Below, one piece after another: positions 1 through 6,881 of a stretch of DNA of 8,968 bases (positions within the stretch are counted from its first letter, which is position 1; every line of letters starts with the position of its first letter). The stretch comes from Acidobacteriota bacterium (GTDB lineage Bacteria > Acidobacteriota > Terriglobia > Terriglobales > Acidobacteriaceae), in assembly GCA_021810175.1 (NCBI GenBank), contig JAJZJJ010000081.1, positions 1 to 8,968 on the forward strand. Direction: 5' to 3'. Below the pieces are notes generated by a model. The model searched no databases, was not told the origin of the DNA, and saw nothing but the letters and a program-made list of their open reading frames with translations. The translations under genes and the position numbers were made by a program.

Positions 1-304
1 TGCAGTGCTGGTAGACTCGCGCACTGCAAAAGCGCGGGGCGGTACTGGGGTTCGCTATGACTGGCAGGCGGCGCGGCAGGGCTTTATGGAGGCGGCGCCG
101 CATCTGCGGATGGTCGTGGCCGGAGGATTGAATCCGGAGAATGTGCGCGAGGCGATCGAGGCCCTGCATCCGTGGGGTGTGGATGTGGTGAGCGGGGTGG
201 AAGCCGCACCGGGACGGAAGGATCCGGCGCGGGTGAAGGAATTTGTAGCAGCAGCACGGGCTGCGGCCGAAGCGAGCAAGGCGGGCCGACCAGCCGAGGC
301 ATAG
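1..304 (+). CDS. trpF: phosphoribosylanthranilate isomerase, C-terminal part (5' end outside window)
   Basis: This is the last third or so of TrpF, the cytoplasmic (beta/alpha)8-barrel enzyme that isomerises N-(5'-phosphoribosyl)anthranilate to CdRP in tryptophan synthesis. The frame is open from the first complete codon (base 2) to TAG at 302-304, so the gene starts upstream and the GTG at 5 is not its start. Visible family motifs are VLVDS with the conserved catalytic-type Asp (codon 14-16), the phosphate-binding GGTG followed by [12 protein letters not shown], and [11 protein letters not shown] near the C-terminus, where the second phosphate site of the family lies. The catalytic Cys of the N-terminus is outside the window. 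A short Ala-rich tail follows. trpB begins 10 bases downstream, which supports co-transcription. Identification is firm from motifs and context; only the full length is unknown. Confidence 0.95.
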   Translation, partial: AVLVDSRTAKARGGTGVRYDWQAARQGFMEAAPHLRMVVAGGLNPENVREAIEALHPWGVDVVSGVEAAPGRKDPARVKEFVAAARAAAEASKAGRPAEA

Positions 305-314
305 GGGAAAAGCA

Positions 315-1523
315 ATGAGTACGGCAGTGAATTCCGAGAGAGTGGCAGGGCGGTTTGGCGCGTACGGCGGAAGATATGTTCCGGAGACGCTGGTGGCGGC
401 GCTGGAAGAGCTGGAGCATGCGTACGCCGAGGCGCAGGCGGACCCGGCGTTTCATGCGCGGCTGGATGATCTGCTGCACAACTACGCAGGCAGGCCGACT
501 CCGCTGTACCATGCGGCGCGTCTGACGGAGCACCTGGGCGGGGCGAAGATCTATTTGAAGCGCGAAGACCTGCTACACACCGGCGCGCACAAGATCAACA
601 ACTGCATTGGGCAGGGGCTGCTGGCGCAGCGCATGGGCAAGCAGCGCATCATAGCCGAGACGGGCGCGGGGCAGCATGGCGTGGCGACGGCGACGGTTTG
701 CGCGCTGCTGGGGCTCGAATGCGTGGTCTACATGGGCGAAGAAGATATGCGGCGGCAGGAGTTGAATGTTCTCCGGATGCGGCTGCTGGGCGCCGAGGTG
801 CGGGGCGTGAGTTCGGGCTCGCGGACGCTGAAGGACGCCATCAACGAGGCGATGCGCGACTGGGTGACGAACGTGCGTACGACGCATTATCTGCTGGGCA
901 GTGTGCTGGGAGCCCATCCGTATCCGATGATGGTGCGGGATTTTCATCGCGTGATCAGCAAGGAAGCGCGGCGACAGATTCTGGAGAAAGAAAACCGGCT
1001 GCCAAGCGCGGTGATTGCGTGCGTGGGCGGTGGATCAAATGCGATTGGCGCGTTTTACGAATTTATCCCGGACAAGGACGTGCGGCTGATCGGCGTGGAG
1101 GCCGGCGGCAACGGCACGGCGCTGGGCATGCACGCGGCACGATTCCGCGGCGGCGCGCCGGGCGTGCTGCAGGGGACGTATTCGTATGTGCTGCAGGATG
1201 ACGACGGACAGGTGGCGCTGACGCACTCGGTTTCGGCGGGTCTGGATTATGCATCGATTGGGCCGGAGCATGCGGCGCTGCATGACTCGGGCCGGGCGGA
1301 GTACACGCTGGCGACCGACGAGCAGGCGCTGGAGGCGACGGTGACGCTGGCACGCACGGAGGGGATTTTGCCGGCACTGGAAAGCGCGCACGCGGTGGCG
1401 GAGTGCATTCGTCTTGCGCCAACCCTCGACCGGCATGAAATACTGATGGTCAACGTTTCAGGACGCGGGGATAAGGATATGGGAATCCTCGCGCGGGAAC
1501 TGAAGTTGAAGGGAGCGTCGTAG
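315..1523 (+). CDS. trpB: tryptophan synthase beta chain
   Basis: PLP enzyme that condenses indole with L-serine to give L-tryptophan, working as an alpha2beta2 complex with TrpA in the cytoplasm. At 402 residues it has the usual TrpB1 length. The PLP-binding lysine is K93 in the motif HTGAHKINN. The catalytic glutamate is E115 in AETGAGQHG, the PLP phosphate loop is GGGSNA (about 238-243), and the C-terminal SGRGDKDM (about 382-389) holds the serine that contacts the PLP ring nitrogen. The N-terminal [15 protein letters not shown] is typical of the family. The ATG at 315 is supported by GGGGA at 304-308, a normal distance upstream and overlapping the trpF stop. trpA follows 4 bases after the stop, as expected for subunits made in equal amounts. 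No missing catalytic residue is seen. Confidence 0.98.
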   Translation: MSTAVNSERVAGRFGAYGGRYVPETLVAALEELEHAYAEAQADPAFHARLDDLLHNYAGRPTPLYHAARLTEHLGGAKIYLKREDLLHTGAHKINNCIGQGLLAQRMGKQRIIAETGAGQHGVATATVCALLGLECVVYMGEEDMRRQELNVLRMRLLGAEVRGVSSGSRTLKDAINEAMRDWVTNVRTTHYLLGSVLGAHPYPMMVRDFHRVISKEARRQILEKENRLPSAVIACVGGGSNAIGAFYEFIPDKDVRLIGVEAGGNGTALGMHAARFRGGAPGVLQGTYSYVLQDDDGQVALTHSVSAGLDYASIGPEHAALHDSGRAEYTLATDEQALEATVTLARTEGILPALESAHAVAECIRLAPTLDRHEILMVNVSGRGDKDMGILARELKLKGAS

Positions 1524-1527
1524 TCGC

Positions 1528-2325
1528 GTGCCGTTACGTTTTCATCGGAAGCCCGGGCTGGTGGTTTATCTGACGGTTGGTGATCCCGACCTCGATACGA
1601 CGCACAAGGTGGCACTGGCCGCGCTGGATGCGGGCGCCGACGTGCTGGAACTGGGCGTGCCGTTCAGTGATCCGCTGGCCGATGGGCCGGTGATCCAGGC
1701 GGCGAGCGAGCGAGCGCTGAGGGCCGGGATGCGGCTGGCAGACGTGATCGGGTTGGCGAAGGAATTGCGGCGCGAGCGGCCGGAGGCCGGGCTGGTGATT
1801 TTCTCGTATCTGAATCCGCTGCTGCGATACGGGCTGGAGCGTTTTTGCGCGGACGCCGAAAACGCAGGTGTGGATGGCGTGCTGGCCACGGACATGATTG
1901 TGGAAGAAGCCGCGGAATACCTGGAGCATTTGCGGCGGCATCACCTGGCGCCGATCTTTTTGGTGGCGCCAACCAGCCCGGATGAGCGGCTGAAGAAGAT
2001 CGCCGCGGTGACGGACGGGTTTATCTACGCGATTTCGCGCGTGGGAATTACGGGCACGCAAAGTTCGCTGGCTGCCGATGCGGCGCCGCTGGTAGAGCGG
2101 CTGCGCCGTTATACTCGGCTGCCCGTGGCGGTGGGGTTTGGCGTATCGAATGCGGGGCATGTGGCCGAAGTGGGCGAGTTTGCCGATGCGGCCGTAATTG
2201 GCAGCGCGATTGTTGCAAATATCGAGAAGGCCGGCCGGGCGGAAGCTCCCAGTTCGATCGCGCGATTTATTCAGGGCCTGCGCCCCGCGGTTCCTGCTGC
2301 TGATCCTGCTGCTTCGCTTACGTAA
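1528..2325 (+). CDS. trpA: tryptophan synthase alpha chain
   Basis: Cleaves indole-3-glycerol phosphate to indole and glyceraldehyde-3-phosphate; indole is channelled to TrpB. The protein has 265 residues with a TIM-barrel fold. The general acid/base glutamate is E41 in LELGVPFSDP, the catalytic aspartate is D52 in ADGPVIQ, and the conserved tyrosine is Y167 in FIYAISRVGITG. Phosphate-binding loops are VGFGVS (about 202-207) and GSAIV (about 225-229). The start is GTG at 1528. There is an in-frame stop at 1507-1509 and no ATG or other credible start between it and 1528, so GTG is essentially forced; GGGAG at 1511-1515 inside the end of trpB is the likely ribosome site. The N-terminus lacks the short helix found before the first strand in enteric TrpA, which I believe is usual in Acidobacteria (from memory). 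The C-terminal tail is Ala/Pro-rich. Confidence 0.97.
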   Translation: MPLRFHRKPGLVVYLTVGDPDLDTTHKVALAALDAGADVLELGVPFSDPLADGPVIQAASERALRAGMRLADVIGLAKELRRERPEAGLVIFSYLNPLLRYGLERFCADAENAGVDGVLATDMIVEEAAEYLEHLRRHHLAPIFLVAPTSPDERLKKIAAVTDGFIYAISRVGITGTQSSLAADAAPLVERLRRYTRLPVAVGFGVSNAGHVAEVGEFADAAVIGSAIVANIEKAGRAEAPSSIARFIQGLRPAVPAADPAASLT

Positions 2326-2457
2326 TTGATACTGTGACAGATTGGGCAAAGTGGGAACAGGCGGAGCCGGCGCACGGCCCAGTTTGCTTCGACACCCTAC
2401 GTGTTTCCATTAAGCCGAAGCGCGGCGGCGGAGCTGCCGCGAAATGGAGAGAGTTTT
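2326..2457 (+). promoter_or_regulatory. 132-base gap between trpA and aroQ with stem-loops
   Basis: This is the only sizeable break in the aromatic cluster. It contains an imperfect inverted repeat, GCAAAGTGGG (2346-2355) against CCCAGTTTGC (2378-2387), ten pairs with one G-G mismatch and a 22-base loop. A second small hairpin, CGCGGC (2421-2426) against GCCGCG (2436-2441), ends four bases before the aroQ ribosome site GGAGAG (2446-2451). There is no T-run after either stem, so they are not typical intrinsic terminators, and I see no convincing -35/-10 pair. No leader peptide rich in Trp, Tyr or Phe is visible. The gap may hold an internal promoter or RNA control element, or just processing structures; this is inference. 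Confidence 0.35.
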
Positions 2458-2760
2458 ATGGATATAGCAGAATGGCGACGCCAGATCGATGAGCTTGACC
2501 GGGAGATTGTCCGGCTGATCTCAAAGCGGGCGGAAGCGGCGCAGGCGATCGGAAAGCTCAAGCGGACGACGGATCTGCCGGTGTACGAGCCGAACCGCGA
2601 GCGGGTGGTGTTCGACAATGTGCGGTCGCACAATCCGGGACCGCTGCCCGATATCGAGCTGGTGCACATTTATGAGCGCATTATCGACGTGATGCGGGCG
2701 ATCCAGAGAAATGAACTGGCCTCACAGGCAAAGAGCGCGACGAAGCGCGAGGAAAAGTAA
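2458..2760 (+). CDS. aroQ: chorismate mutase, monofunctional AroQ type
   Basis: Converts chorismate to prephenate, the first step from chorismate towards tyrosine and phenylalanine. The 100-residue all-helical protein matches the AroQ (type II) fold. By alignment to the E. coli mutase domain, active-site residues are all visible: R7 (R11), R24 (R28), K35 (K39), R47 (R51), E48 (E52) and Q83 (Q88). No prephenate dehydratase, dehydrogenase or DAHP synthase domain is fused. The frame is open further upstream to a GTG at 2401, but ATG 2458 is preferred: GGAGAG sits at 2446-2451 and the homologous sequence begins here. The lysine-rich C-terminal tail (after about residue 86) is likely disordered. 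aroF starts 2 bases after the stop, so translation is probably coupled. In several bacteria AroQ mutases are fused to, or bind, DAHP synthases; whether that happens here is unknown. Confidence 0.94.
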   Translation: MDIAEWRRQIDELDREIVRLISKRAEAAQAIGKLKRTTDLPVYEPNRERVVFDNVRSHNPGPLPDIELVHIYERIIDVMRAIQRNELASQAKSATKREEK

Positions 2761-2762
2761 CC

Positions 2763-3782
2763 ATGATAGTTGCAATGAGCGAGAAGGCGACCGAGGAACA
2801 GATTCAACATGTGATTGAGCGCATGATCGACCTCGGATTCAACGTGCACAAGACGACAGGCGCGATCCAGACGGTGCTGGCGGGAGTGGGCACGCCGGTT
2901 GCATTTGACGTGAAGGATTTTGAGGTGATGGACGGCGTCGCGGAGGCGGTGCGGATTACCTCGCCGTACAAGCTGGCCGGGCGCAAATGGCGGCCGGAAG
3001 GCACGGTGATTCAATTCGCGAACGGAGTCACGGTAGGCGGGGACGAAGTGGTGGTGATGGCCGGGCCGTGCTCGGTGGAGAGCCGCGAGCAGATTGTTCT
3101 GGCGGCGCGGCAGGTGAAGGCCGCAGGGGCGAAGTTTCTGCGCGGGGGCGCATTCAAGCCGCGGAGTTCGCCGTATTCGTTTCAGGGCATGGGCCTGGAA
3201 GGACTGAAGCTGCTGCGCGAAGTGGGCGACGAGACAGGGCTCCTGATCATCAGCGAGGTGATGGAGATTTCGCAGATCGACCTGATGATGCCATATGTGG
3301 ACGTCTTTCAGATCGGCGCGCGCAACATGCAGAATTTCAACCTGCTGCGGGAGGTCGGGCAGATACGGAAGCCGGTAATGCTGAAGCGCGGCATTGCGGC
3401 GACGATTGAAGAGCTGCTGCTCTCGGCGGAATATATCCTGTCGGGCGGCAATTACGAGCTGATGCTGTGCGAGCGCGGCATCCGGACCTTCGAGACGTAC
3501 ACGCGGAACACCATGGACATTTCGGCGATTCCGGTGGTGAAGGCGTTGTCGCATCTGCCGATCATCGCCGATCCTTCGCACGGGGTTGGGCGGCGCGACA
3601 AGGTGGCGGCGATGGCGCGGGCTGCGGTGGCGGCGGGTTGCGACGGGCTGATCATCGAAGTGCACCCGAATCCGGAGAAAGCTGCATCGGATGGTGCGCA
3701 ATCGCTGTTTCCTGAGCAGTTCACTGAGTTGATGGGGCAGTTGCGGATGATTGCGCCAGCGGTTGAGCGTACTATCGCATAA
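2763..3782 (+). CDS. aroF: 3-deoxy-7-phosphoheptulonate (DAHP) synthase, type I-beta with N-terminal ferredoxin-like domain
   Basis: Condenses phosphoenolpyruvate and erythrose-4-phosphate to DAHP, the first committed step of the shikimate pathway. The 339 residues are nearly the length of the Thermotoga maritima enzyme. Residues 1-65 form the small ferredoxin-like regulatory domain (MIVAM start, then [18 protein letters not shown]), which in the Thermotoga enzyme mediates feedback inhibition by Tyr/Phe. The barrel follows. Metal ligands are C103 (AGPCSVES), H273 ([11 protein letters not shown]), E299 (IIEVHPNP) and D310 (SDGAQS); substrate-binding residues lie in [14 protein letters not shown] (K132, R134) and LKRG (about 208-211). 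All expected catalytic residues are present. GAGGAA at 2749-2754, inside the end of aroQ, is the ribosome site for ATG 2763. Start placement is strong because the MIVAM strand opens the domain. tyrA follows after 25 bases. Confidence 0.97.
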   Translation: MIVAMSEKATEEQIQHVIERMIDLGFNVHKTTGAIQTVLAGVGTPVAFDVKDFEVMDGVAEAVRITSPYKLAGRKWRPEGTVIQFANGVTVGGDEVVVMAGPCSVESREQIVLAARQVKAAGAKFLRGGAFKPRSSPYSFQGMGLEGLKLLREVGDETGLLIISEVMEISQIDLMMPYVDVFQIGARNMQNFNLLREVGQIRKPVMLKRGIAATIEELLLSAEYILSGGNYELMLCERGIRTFETYTRNTMDISAIPVVKALSHLPIIADPSHGVGRRDKVAAMARAAVAAGCDGLIIEVHPNPEKAASDGAQSLFPEQFTELMGQLRMIAPAVERTIA

Positions 3783-3807
3783 GCAGGCAGGACCGTTGCA
3801 AGAGACC

Positions 3808-4692
3808 ATGGCAATCGAACGCATCGCTATTCTCGGCACGGGGCTCATTGGAGCCTCGGCCGGGATGGCTTTGCGCGCGCATGGTTTTGAAGGCGCGATT
3901 GCGGGGTGGGATCCAAGGCCGGAAGAAGCGGAAACGGCGCGGCGAGTGGGCGCGATTGATGTAATTGCAACTGATGCGATTACATTGGCGCGAGAAAGCG
4001 ACTTGATTCTGCTGGCCGGGCCGGTGCTGACGATGCTGGACTGGCTGGAGCGGCTGGCCCCGATGCTGGGACCGCATCAACTGGTGACCGACGTGGGCAG
4101 CGTGAAGGGGGCGCTGTGTGCGCGGGCGGTGGGCCGGTACAACGGGCCGGGACAGCCGGGATTTTTGCCTGGGCATCCGATGGCGGGCAAGGAAGTGGGC
4201 GGCGCAGCGAATGCCGGCTGCGATCTGTTTGCCGGCGCGGTGTGGCTGTTTACGGAGCCGGAGAGCGCAACAACTCGCAGTGCGGAGGCCGCTGCGCTGG
4301 CGCGGGAATGGCGGACGTGGGTGGCGAAGCTGGGCTGCCGGGTGCTGGATACCGATCCGGTGAGGCATGATGTGCTGTGCGCGTGGATCAGTCATTTGCC
4401 GCAGATGGTTTCGACGGCGTTGAGCGCGCTGCTGGAGGAGCAGTTCGCGGCGGATGCGGATTTACTGCCGATCGGCGGGCGGGCGCTGAAGGAGATGACG
4501 CGGCTGGGGGCGAGTCCTTTCTCGATGTGGCGGGATATTGCGCAGACGAATACCGACGCGATTGCGAAGTCGCTGCTGGCGCTGGAGCAGCGGCTGGCGC
4601 ATATTCGCGAGAACCTGAAGACGCCGGAACTGCGCGAGGAATTTGCGCGGGCGAACGAGTTCCGGCTGGGGAATTCGCCGAAGAAAACGTAA
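3808..4692 (+). CDS. tyrA: prephenate dehydrogenase (TyrA family), no ACT domain
   Basis: Oxidatively decarboxylates prephenate to 4-hydroxyphenylpyruvate for tyrosine synthesis (arogenate as substrate cannot be excluded from sequence). The 294-residue protein begins with a Rossmann fold: GTGLIG (G10, G12, G15) and an acidic residue, D35, at the end of the second strand, which suggests NAD+ rather than NADP+. Further motifs are DVGSVKG (about 95-101), PGHPMAGKEVGGA with H123, SHLPQ with the catalytic-type H196, and MWRDIAQTN with R242 and N248 in the helical C-terminal domain. No ACT or mutase domain is attached, so Tyr control may fall on DAHP synthase instead (inference). ATG 3808 is chosen because the Rossmann strand starts three codons later. 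The Shine-Dalgarno signal is weak (AGAG 3801-3804, AGGA 3789-3792), and TTG 3796, four codons upstream, is an alternative. Confidence 0.95.
   Translation: MAIERIAILGTGLIGASAGMALRAHGFEGAIAGWDPRPEEAETARRVGAIDVIATDAITLARESDLILLAGPVLTMLDWLERLAPMLGPHQLVTDVGSVKGALCARAVGRYNGPGQPGFLPGHPMAGKEVGGAANAGCDLFAGAVWLFTEPESATTRSAEAAALAREWRTWVAKLGCRVLDTDPVRHDVLCAWISHLPQMVSTALSALLEEQFAADADLLPIGGRALKEMTRLGASPFSMWRDIAQTNTDAIAKSLLALEQRLAHIRENLKTPELREEFARANEFRLGNSPKKT
3951..3992 (+). other. long stem-loop inside tyrA
   Basis: Arms 3959-3969 (ATGTAATTGCA) and 3975-3985 (TGCGATTACAT) pair over 11 positions with a single G-T wobble and a 5-base loop (3970-3974). The stem can extend outward through three G-T wobbles (3956-3958 with 3986-3988) and, after bulging A3955, four G-C pairs (3951-3954 with 3989-3992). 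The core is AT-rich in a GC-rich gene. It encodes the segment around residues 49-62 of TyrA, so coding needs may partly explain the symmetry. A role is not known. Confidence 0.4.
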
Positions 4693-4702
4693 AGCAGCTA
4701 CC

Positions 4703-6538
4703 ATGTTGGCCATGCGTAGATGCCGGCTATTTGCCCTCGTGTGCCTGCTGGTGGCAGGCCCCCTCGTTTTTGCTCAAGAAGTGAAACCGCTGGTGCTGGT
4801 GGACGTGGATCACCGGGCGGCGACGAGCCTGGATGGGCCGTGGCATTCCATGGCCGATCCTTACCGGAACGGGTGGGGGTCGAATCCGGAGAAGCCGGAT
4901 CTGAATTTGTATCCGAAGGACGCACATTTTCACCTGGGCGGGCCGCTGGTGCAGTACGACTTTGCGAAGTCGCCGACGCTCGAAGTGCCGGGGGCGTGGA
5001 ATACGCAGAATCCGAAGCTGGATTACTACGAGGGGCTGCTGTGGTACGAGCGGCAGGTGACGGTGCATCCGGCGGCGGGGAAGCGGTATTTTCTGCAGTT
5101 TGGTGCGGTGAATTACCAGGCCGACGTGTTTGTGAACGACCAGTGGGTGTGCGAGCACAAGGGCGGGTTCACGTCGTTTTCCTGCGAGGTGACGGGCGCG
5201 CTGAAGGACGGCGCGAACAGCGTAGTGGTGGCGGTGGACGATACGCGTAAGGCGGACCGGGTTCCGGCGCTGAGGTATGACTGGTGGAATTACGGCGGGA
5301 TGACGCGGGATGTTTCGCTGGTTGCGGTTCCGCGGCAGTTTATCGACAACGAGGTTTTTCACTTGCAGCGCAGGGATGCCGCGAAAGACGCGGGCATGAT
5401 TACTGGCTTTGTGCATGTGGATGGCGCGGGGAGCGGCGTTGCAGTGCGGGTGCGAATTCCGGGGCTGCATGTGGACGAGACGGCGAAGACAGATGCGGAA
5501 GGGCGCGCGGAGTTCGTCTTCCAGCCGGAGGGGCTGGTGCGGTGGTCGCCGGAGCATCCGAAGCTGTACCGGGTGGAGATGACGGCGGGCGAGGATCACC
5601 TGACGGATGAGATCGGATTCCGGACGGTGTCGGTGCGGGGCACGCAGATTCTGCTGAACGGGAAGCCTGTGTTTCTGCGGGGAATCGATATCCAGGGGCA
5701 AGCGCCGTACCGGGGAGGGCCGACGTACTCGGAGAAAGACGAAGCGACTCTGCTGGGATGGGCGAAGGAACTGCACTGCAATTACGTGCGGCTGGTGCAT
5801 TTTCCGCACGATGAGAAGATGCTGCGGCTGGCGGACAAGATGGGGATCATGGTGTGGTCGGAGATCCCGGTGTACTGGAGCATTGACTGGACGAACGAGG
5901 GGACGCTGGCGGAGGCGAAGGATCAGCTGCATGCGATGATCCGGCGGGATGATGATCGTGCGGCGGTGATCTTGTGGTCGCTTTCGAACGAGACGCCATA
6001 CAGCCCAGCGCGGGACGCCTTTCTGGCGCAGCTGGCGAAGGCGGCGCGGAAGCAGGATTCGACGCGGCTGATTACGTCGGCGATTGTGACGCATTTCCAC
6101 GGGAAGACGGCGGTGCTGGATGATCCGCTGGGCAAGTCGCTGGATGTGCTGGGCTACAACGAGTACATCGGGTGGTACATGGGGACGCCGCAGAGCGCGC
6201 CGGAGTACAAGTGGGAAGATCCGATGGGCAAGCCGGTGATCATCAGTGAGTTTGGCGCGGGCGCGAAGGCCGGGCTGCACGGCAGCGCGAAGACGATGTT
6301 CACCGAAGAGTACCAGGCGGAGGTTTACCGGGAGCAGTTCAAGATGTTTGCGAAGATCCCGTTTCTGACGGGGCTTTCGCCGTGGGTGCTGATGGATTTC
6401 CGGTCGCCGCTGCGACCGCTGCCCGGGATCCAGGACAACTACAACCGCAAGGGGCTGGTGTCGAACATGGGGCAGAAGAAGCAGGCATTTTATGTGCTGC
6501 AGAAGTATTATGCGGGGCTGGCTGCGAAGGGGAAGTGA
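4703..6538 (+). CDS. secreted glycoside hydrolase family 2 protein, beta-glucuronidase-like
   Basis: A 611-residue retaining glycosidase predicted to be exported. Residues 1-24 look like a Sec signal peptide (RR near the start, hydrophobic LFALVCLLVAGPLVFA, cleavage after VFA, A24|Q25; no lipobox). Then come the GH2 sugar-binding jelly-roll (about 40-210), the immunoglobulin-like domain (about 215-310) and the TIM barrel (about 312-605). The acid/base is E430 in WSLSNE and the nucleophile is E516 in ISEFGAG, 86 residues apart. After the barrel core, NRKG (581-584) keeps the N-x-K signature that in beta-glucuronidases binds the substrate carboxylate, and NEYIGWY (486-492) and VLQKYY also resemble E. 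coli UidA. Likely substrates are glucuronides or glucuronic-acid-containing glycans; galacturonide or other GH2 activity is possible. The start is ATG 4703, ten bases after tyrA; ATG 4712 would give a tidier signal peptide. Both have weak ribosome sites. Confidence 0.9.
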   Translation: MLAMRRCRLFALVCLLVAGPLVFAQEVKPLVLVDVDHRAATSLDGPWHSMADPYRNGWGSNPEKPDLNLYPKDAHFHLGGPLVQYDFAKSPTLEVPGAWNTQNPKLDYYEGLLWYERQVTVHPAAGKRYFLQFGAVNYQADVFVNDQWVCEHKGGFTSFSCEVTGALKDGANSVVVAVDDTRKADRVPALRYDWWNYGGMTRDVSLVAVPRQFIDNEVFHLQRRDAAKDAGMITGFVHVDGAGSGVAVRVRIPGLHVDETAKTDAEGRAEFVFQPEGLVRWSPEHPKLYRVEMTAGEDHLTDEIGFRTVSVRGTQILLNGKPVFLRGIDIQGQAPYRGGPTYSEKDEATLLGWAKELHCNYVRLVHFPHDEKMLRLADKMGIMVWSEIPVYWSIDWTNEGTLAEAKDQLHAMIRRDDDRAAVILWSLSNETPYSPARDAFLAQLAKAARKQDSTRLITSAIVTHFHGKTAVLDDPLGKSLDVLGYNEYIGWYMGTPQSAPEYKWEDPMGKPVIISEFGAGAKAGLHGSAKTMFTEEYQAEVYREQFKMFAKIPFLTGLSPWVLMDFRSPLRPLPGIQDNYNRKGLVSNMGQKKQAFYVLQKYYAGLAAKGK

Positions 6539-6589
6539 GTGCTTGCCGCACGGGCATACGCGCGCTTTGCGCGGTGCTGACCTGGGGAG

Positions 6590-6624
6590 TCTTTCCAGTC
6601 CCGCCCTAGCGAGCTAGGACGGGG
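6590..6624. repeat. short intergenic inverted-repeat element, copy 1
   Basis: TCTTTCC, then CCCGCCCTAGC (6600-6610), GA, and GCTAGGACGGG (6613-6623) plus a trailing G. The two 11-base arms pair except for one C-A position, which becomes a G-U wobble in RNA from the - strand. This suggests that the - strand transcript is the better folded form. A second copy lies at 6781-6815 with the same leading TCTTTCC, which argues for a dispersed REP-like element rather than chance. I recall similar GTCCTAGC/GGACGGG hairpins between genes in Acidobacteriaceae, but have not verified this. Confidence 0.7.
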
Positions 6625-6677
6625 TTCGTGGCGACCGTTGCTCGTGGATTCTGGGAGAAACCTTTGAGCACGATTGT

Positions 6678-6706
6678 AGCCGAAGGATTGTCGGGATCCT
6701 TCGGCT
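6678..6706. repeat. perfect 11-base-pair stem-loop between the two repeat copies
   Basis: Arm AGCCGAAGGAT (6678-6688) pairs perfectly with ATCCTTCGGCT (6696-6706) around a 7-base loop. It is followed by TTCGCTTCTGGATGACA, not by a T-run, so it is not a classic intrinsic terminator. Its position after a gene end would still allow a role in transcript 3' end protection. The sequence style (ATCCTTCGGCTTCGC followed by GGATGACA) resembles dispersed intergenic repeats that I recall from several bacterial genomes; unverified. Confidence 0.65.
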
Positions 6707-6780
6707 TCGCTTCTGGATGACACTTCGGACCTTGGGGTTTGTGTTCGCACCTTTTGCAAAGCCCACCCTAGCCTTGAGCA

Positions 6781-6815
6781 TCTTTCCTTCCCGCCCTAGC
6801 AGAGCCAGGACGGGG
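6781..6815. repeat. short intergenic inverted-repeat element, copy 2
   Basis: TCTTTCC and a T lead into CCCGCCCTAGC (6790-6800), loop AGA, and GCCAGGACGGG (6804-6814) plus G. Compared with copy 1, the left arm is identical, the loop differs, and the right arm differs at one base (C for T), which adds an A-C mismatch. The copy is followed by GCACCC. The start-to-start distance from copy 1 is 191 bases. Confidence 0.7.
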
Positions 6816-6838
6816 CACCCACATCCTGATAGTCGATT

Positions 6839-6868
6839 AAAAAGAGCCTCGTCCAAGCGGAACTGGAC
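6839..6868 (-). terminator. weak candidate terminator for the ferritin-VIT1 gene
   Basis: Read on the - strand just after the stop codon, a 5-base-pair stem (GTCCA/TGGAC, 6851-6855 with 6864-6868 on the + strand) is followed, after a gap of GAGGCTC, by five Ts (6839-6843). The stem is short and the gap too long for a strong intrinsic terminator, so this is only a candidate. Confidence 0.25.
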
Positions 6869-6881
6869 CGCATTGCGGGGG

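Larger units (their letters stand above)
6539..6881. other. gene-free convergent intergenic region with repeats
   Basis: These 343 bases separate the GH2 gene from the reverse-strand transporter gene; both stop codons face this region. Open frames here lack ribosome sites and resemble no protein I recognise. The content is a mosaic of short repeats: two copies of a CCCGCCCTAGC inverted-repeat element, a GGATCCTTCGG stem-loop between them, a small GC hairpin CGCGC-TTT-GCGCG (6561-6573), and a weak candidate terminator for the reverse gene. No strong intrinsic terminator is visible for the forward transcript. Confidence 0.7.

Noticed and set aside
2326..2457. A tryptophan or phenylalanine attenuator with leader peptide
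   Set aside because: No short open frame with clustered Trp, Phe or Tyr codons is present and no stem is followed by a T-run.
2401..2457. An N-terminal extension of chorismate mutase from the GTG at 2401
   Set aside because: The upstream GTG lacks a ribosome site, the added 19 residues do not belong to the family, and ATG 2458 has GGAGAG at the right distance.
3751..3807. A tyrA start at the TTG at 3751, overlapping aroF
   Set aside because: It adds 19 residues not seen before the Rossmann strand in this family and lacks a ribosome site; ATG 3808 is the better choice.
2670..3848. A 392-codon open frame on the - strand opposite aroF
   Set aside because: Antisense to a fully supported DAHP synthase, Arg/His-rich composition and no family resemblance; a GC-driven artefact.
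4643..4702. A GH2 start within tyrA at 4643
   Set aside because: It would place 20 highly basic residues before the signal peptide; ATG 4703 or 4712 gives a normal export signal.
4727..6280. A 517-codon open frame on the - strand opposite the GH2 gene
   Set aside because: It is fully antisense to a gene with complete catalytic motifs, is extremely rich in Arg, His and Pro, and has no recognisable domain; this is the usual mirror frame of GC-rich coding DNA.
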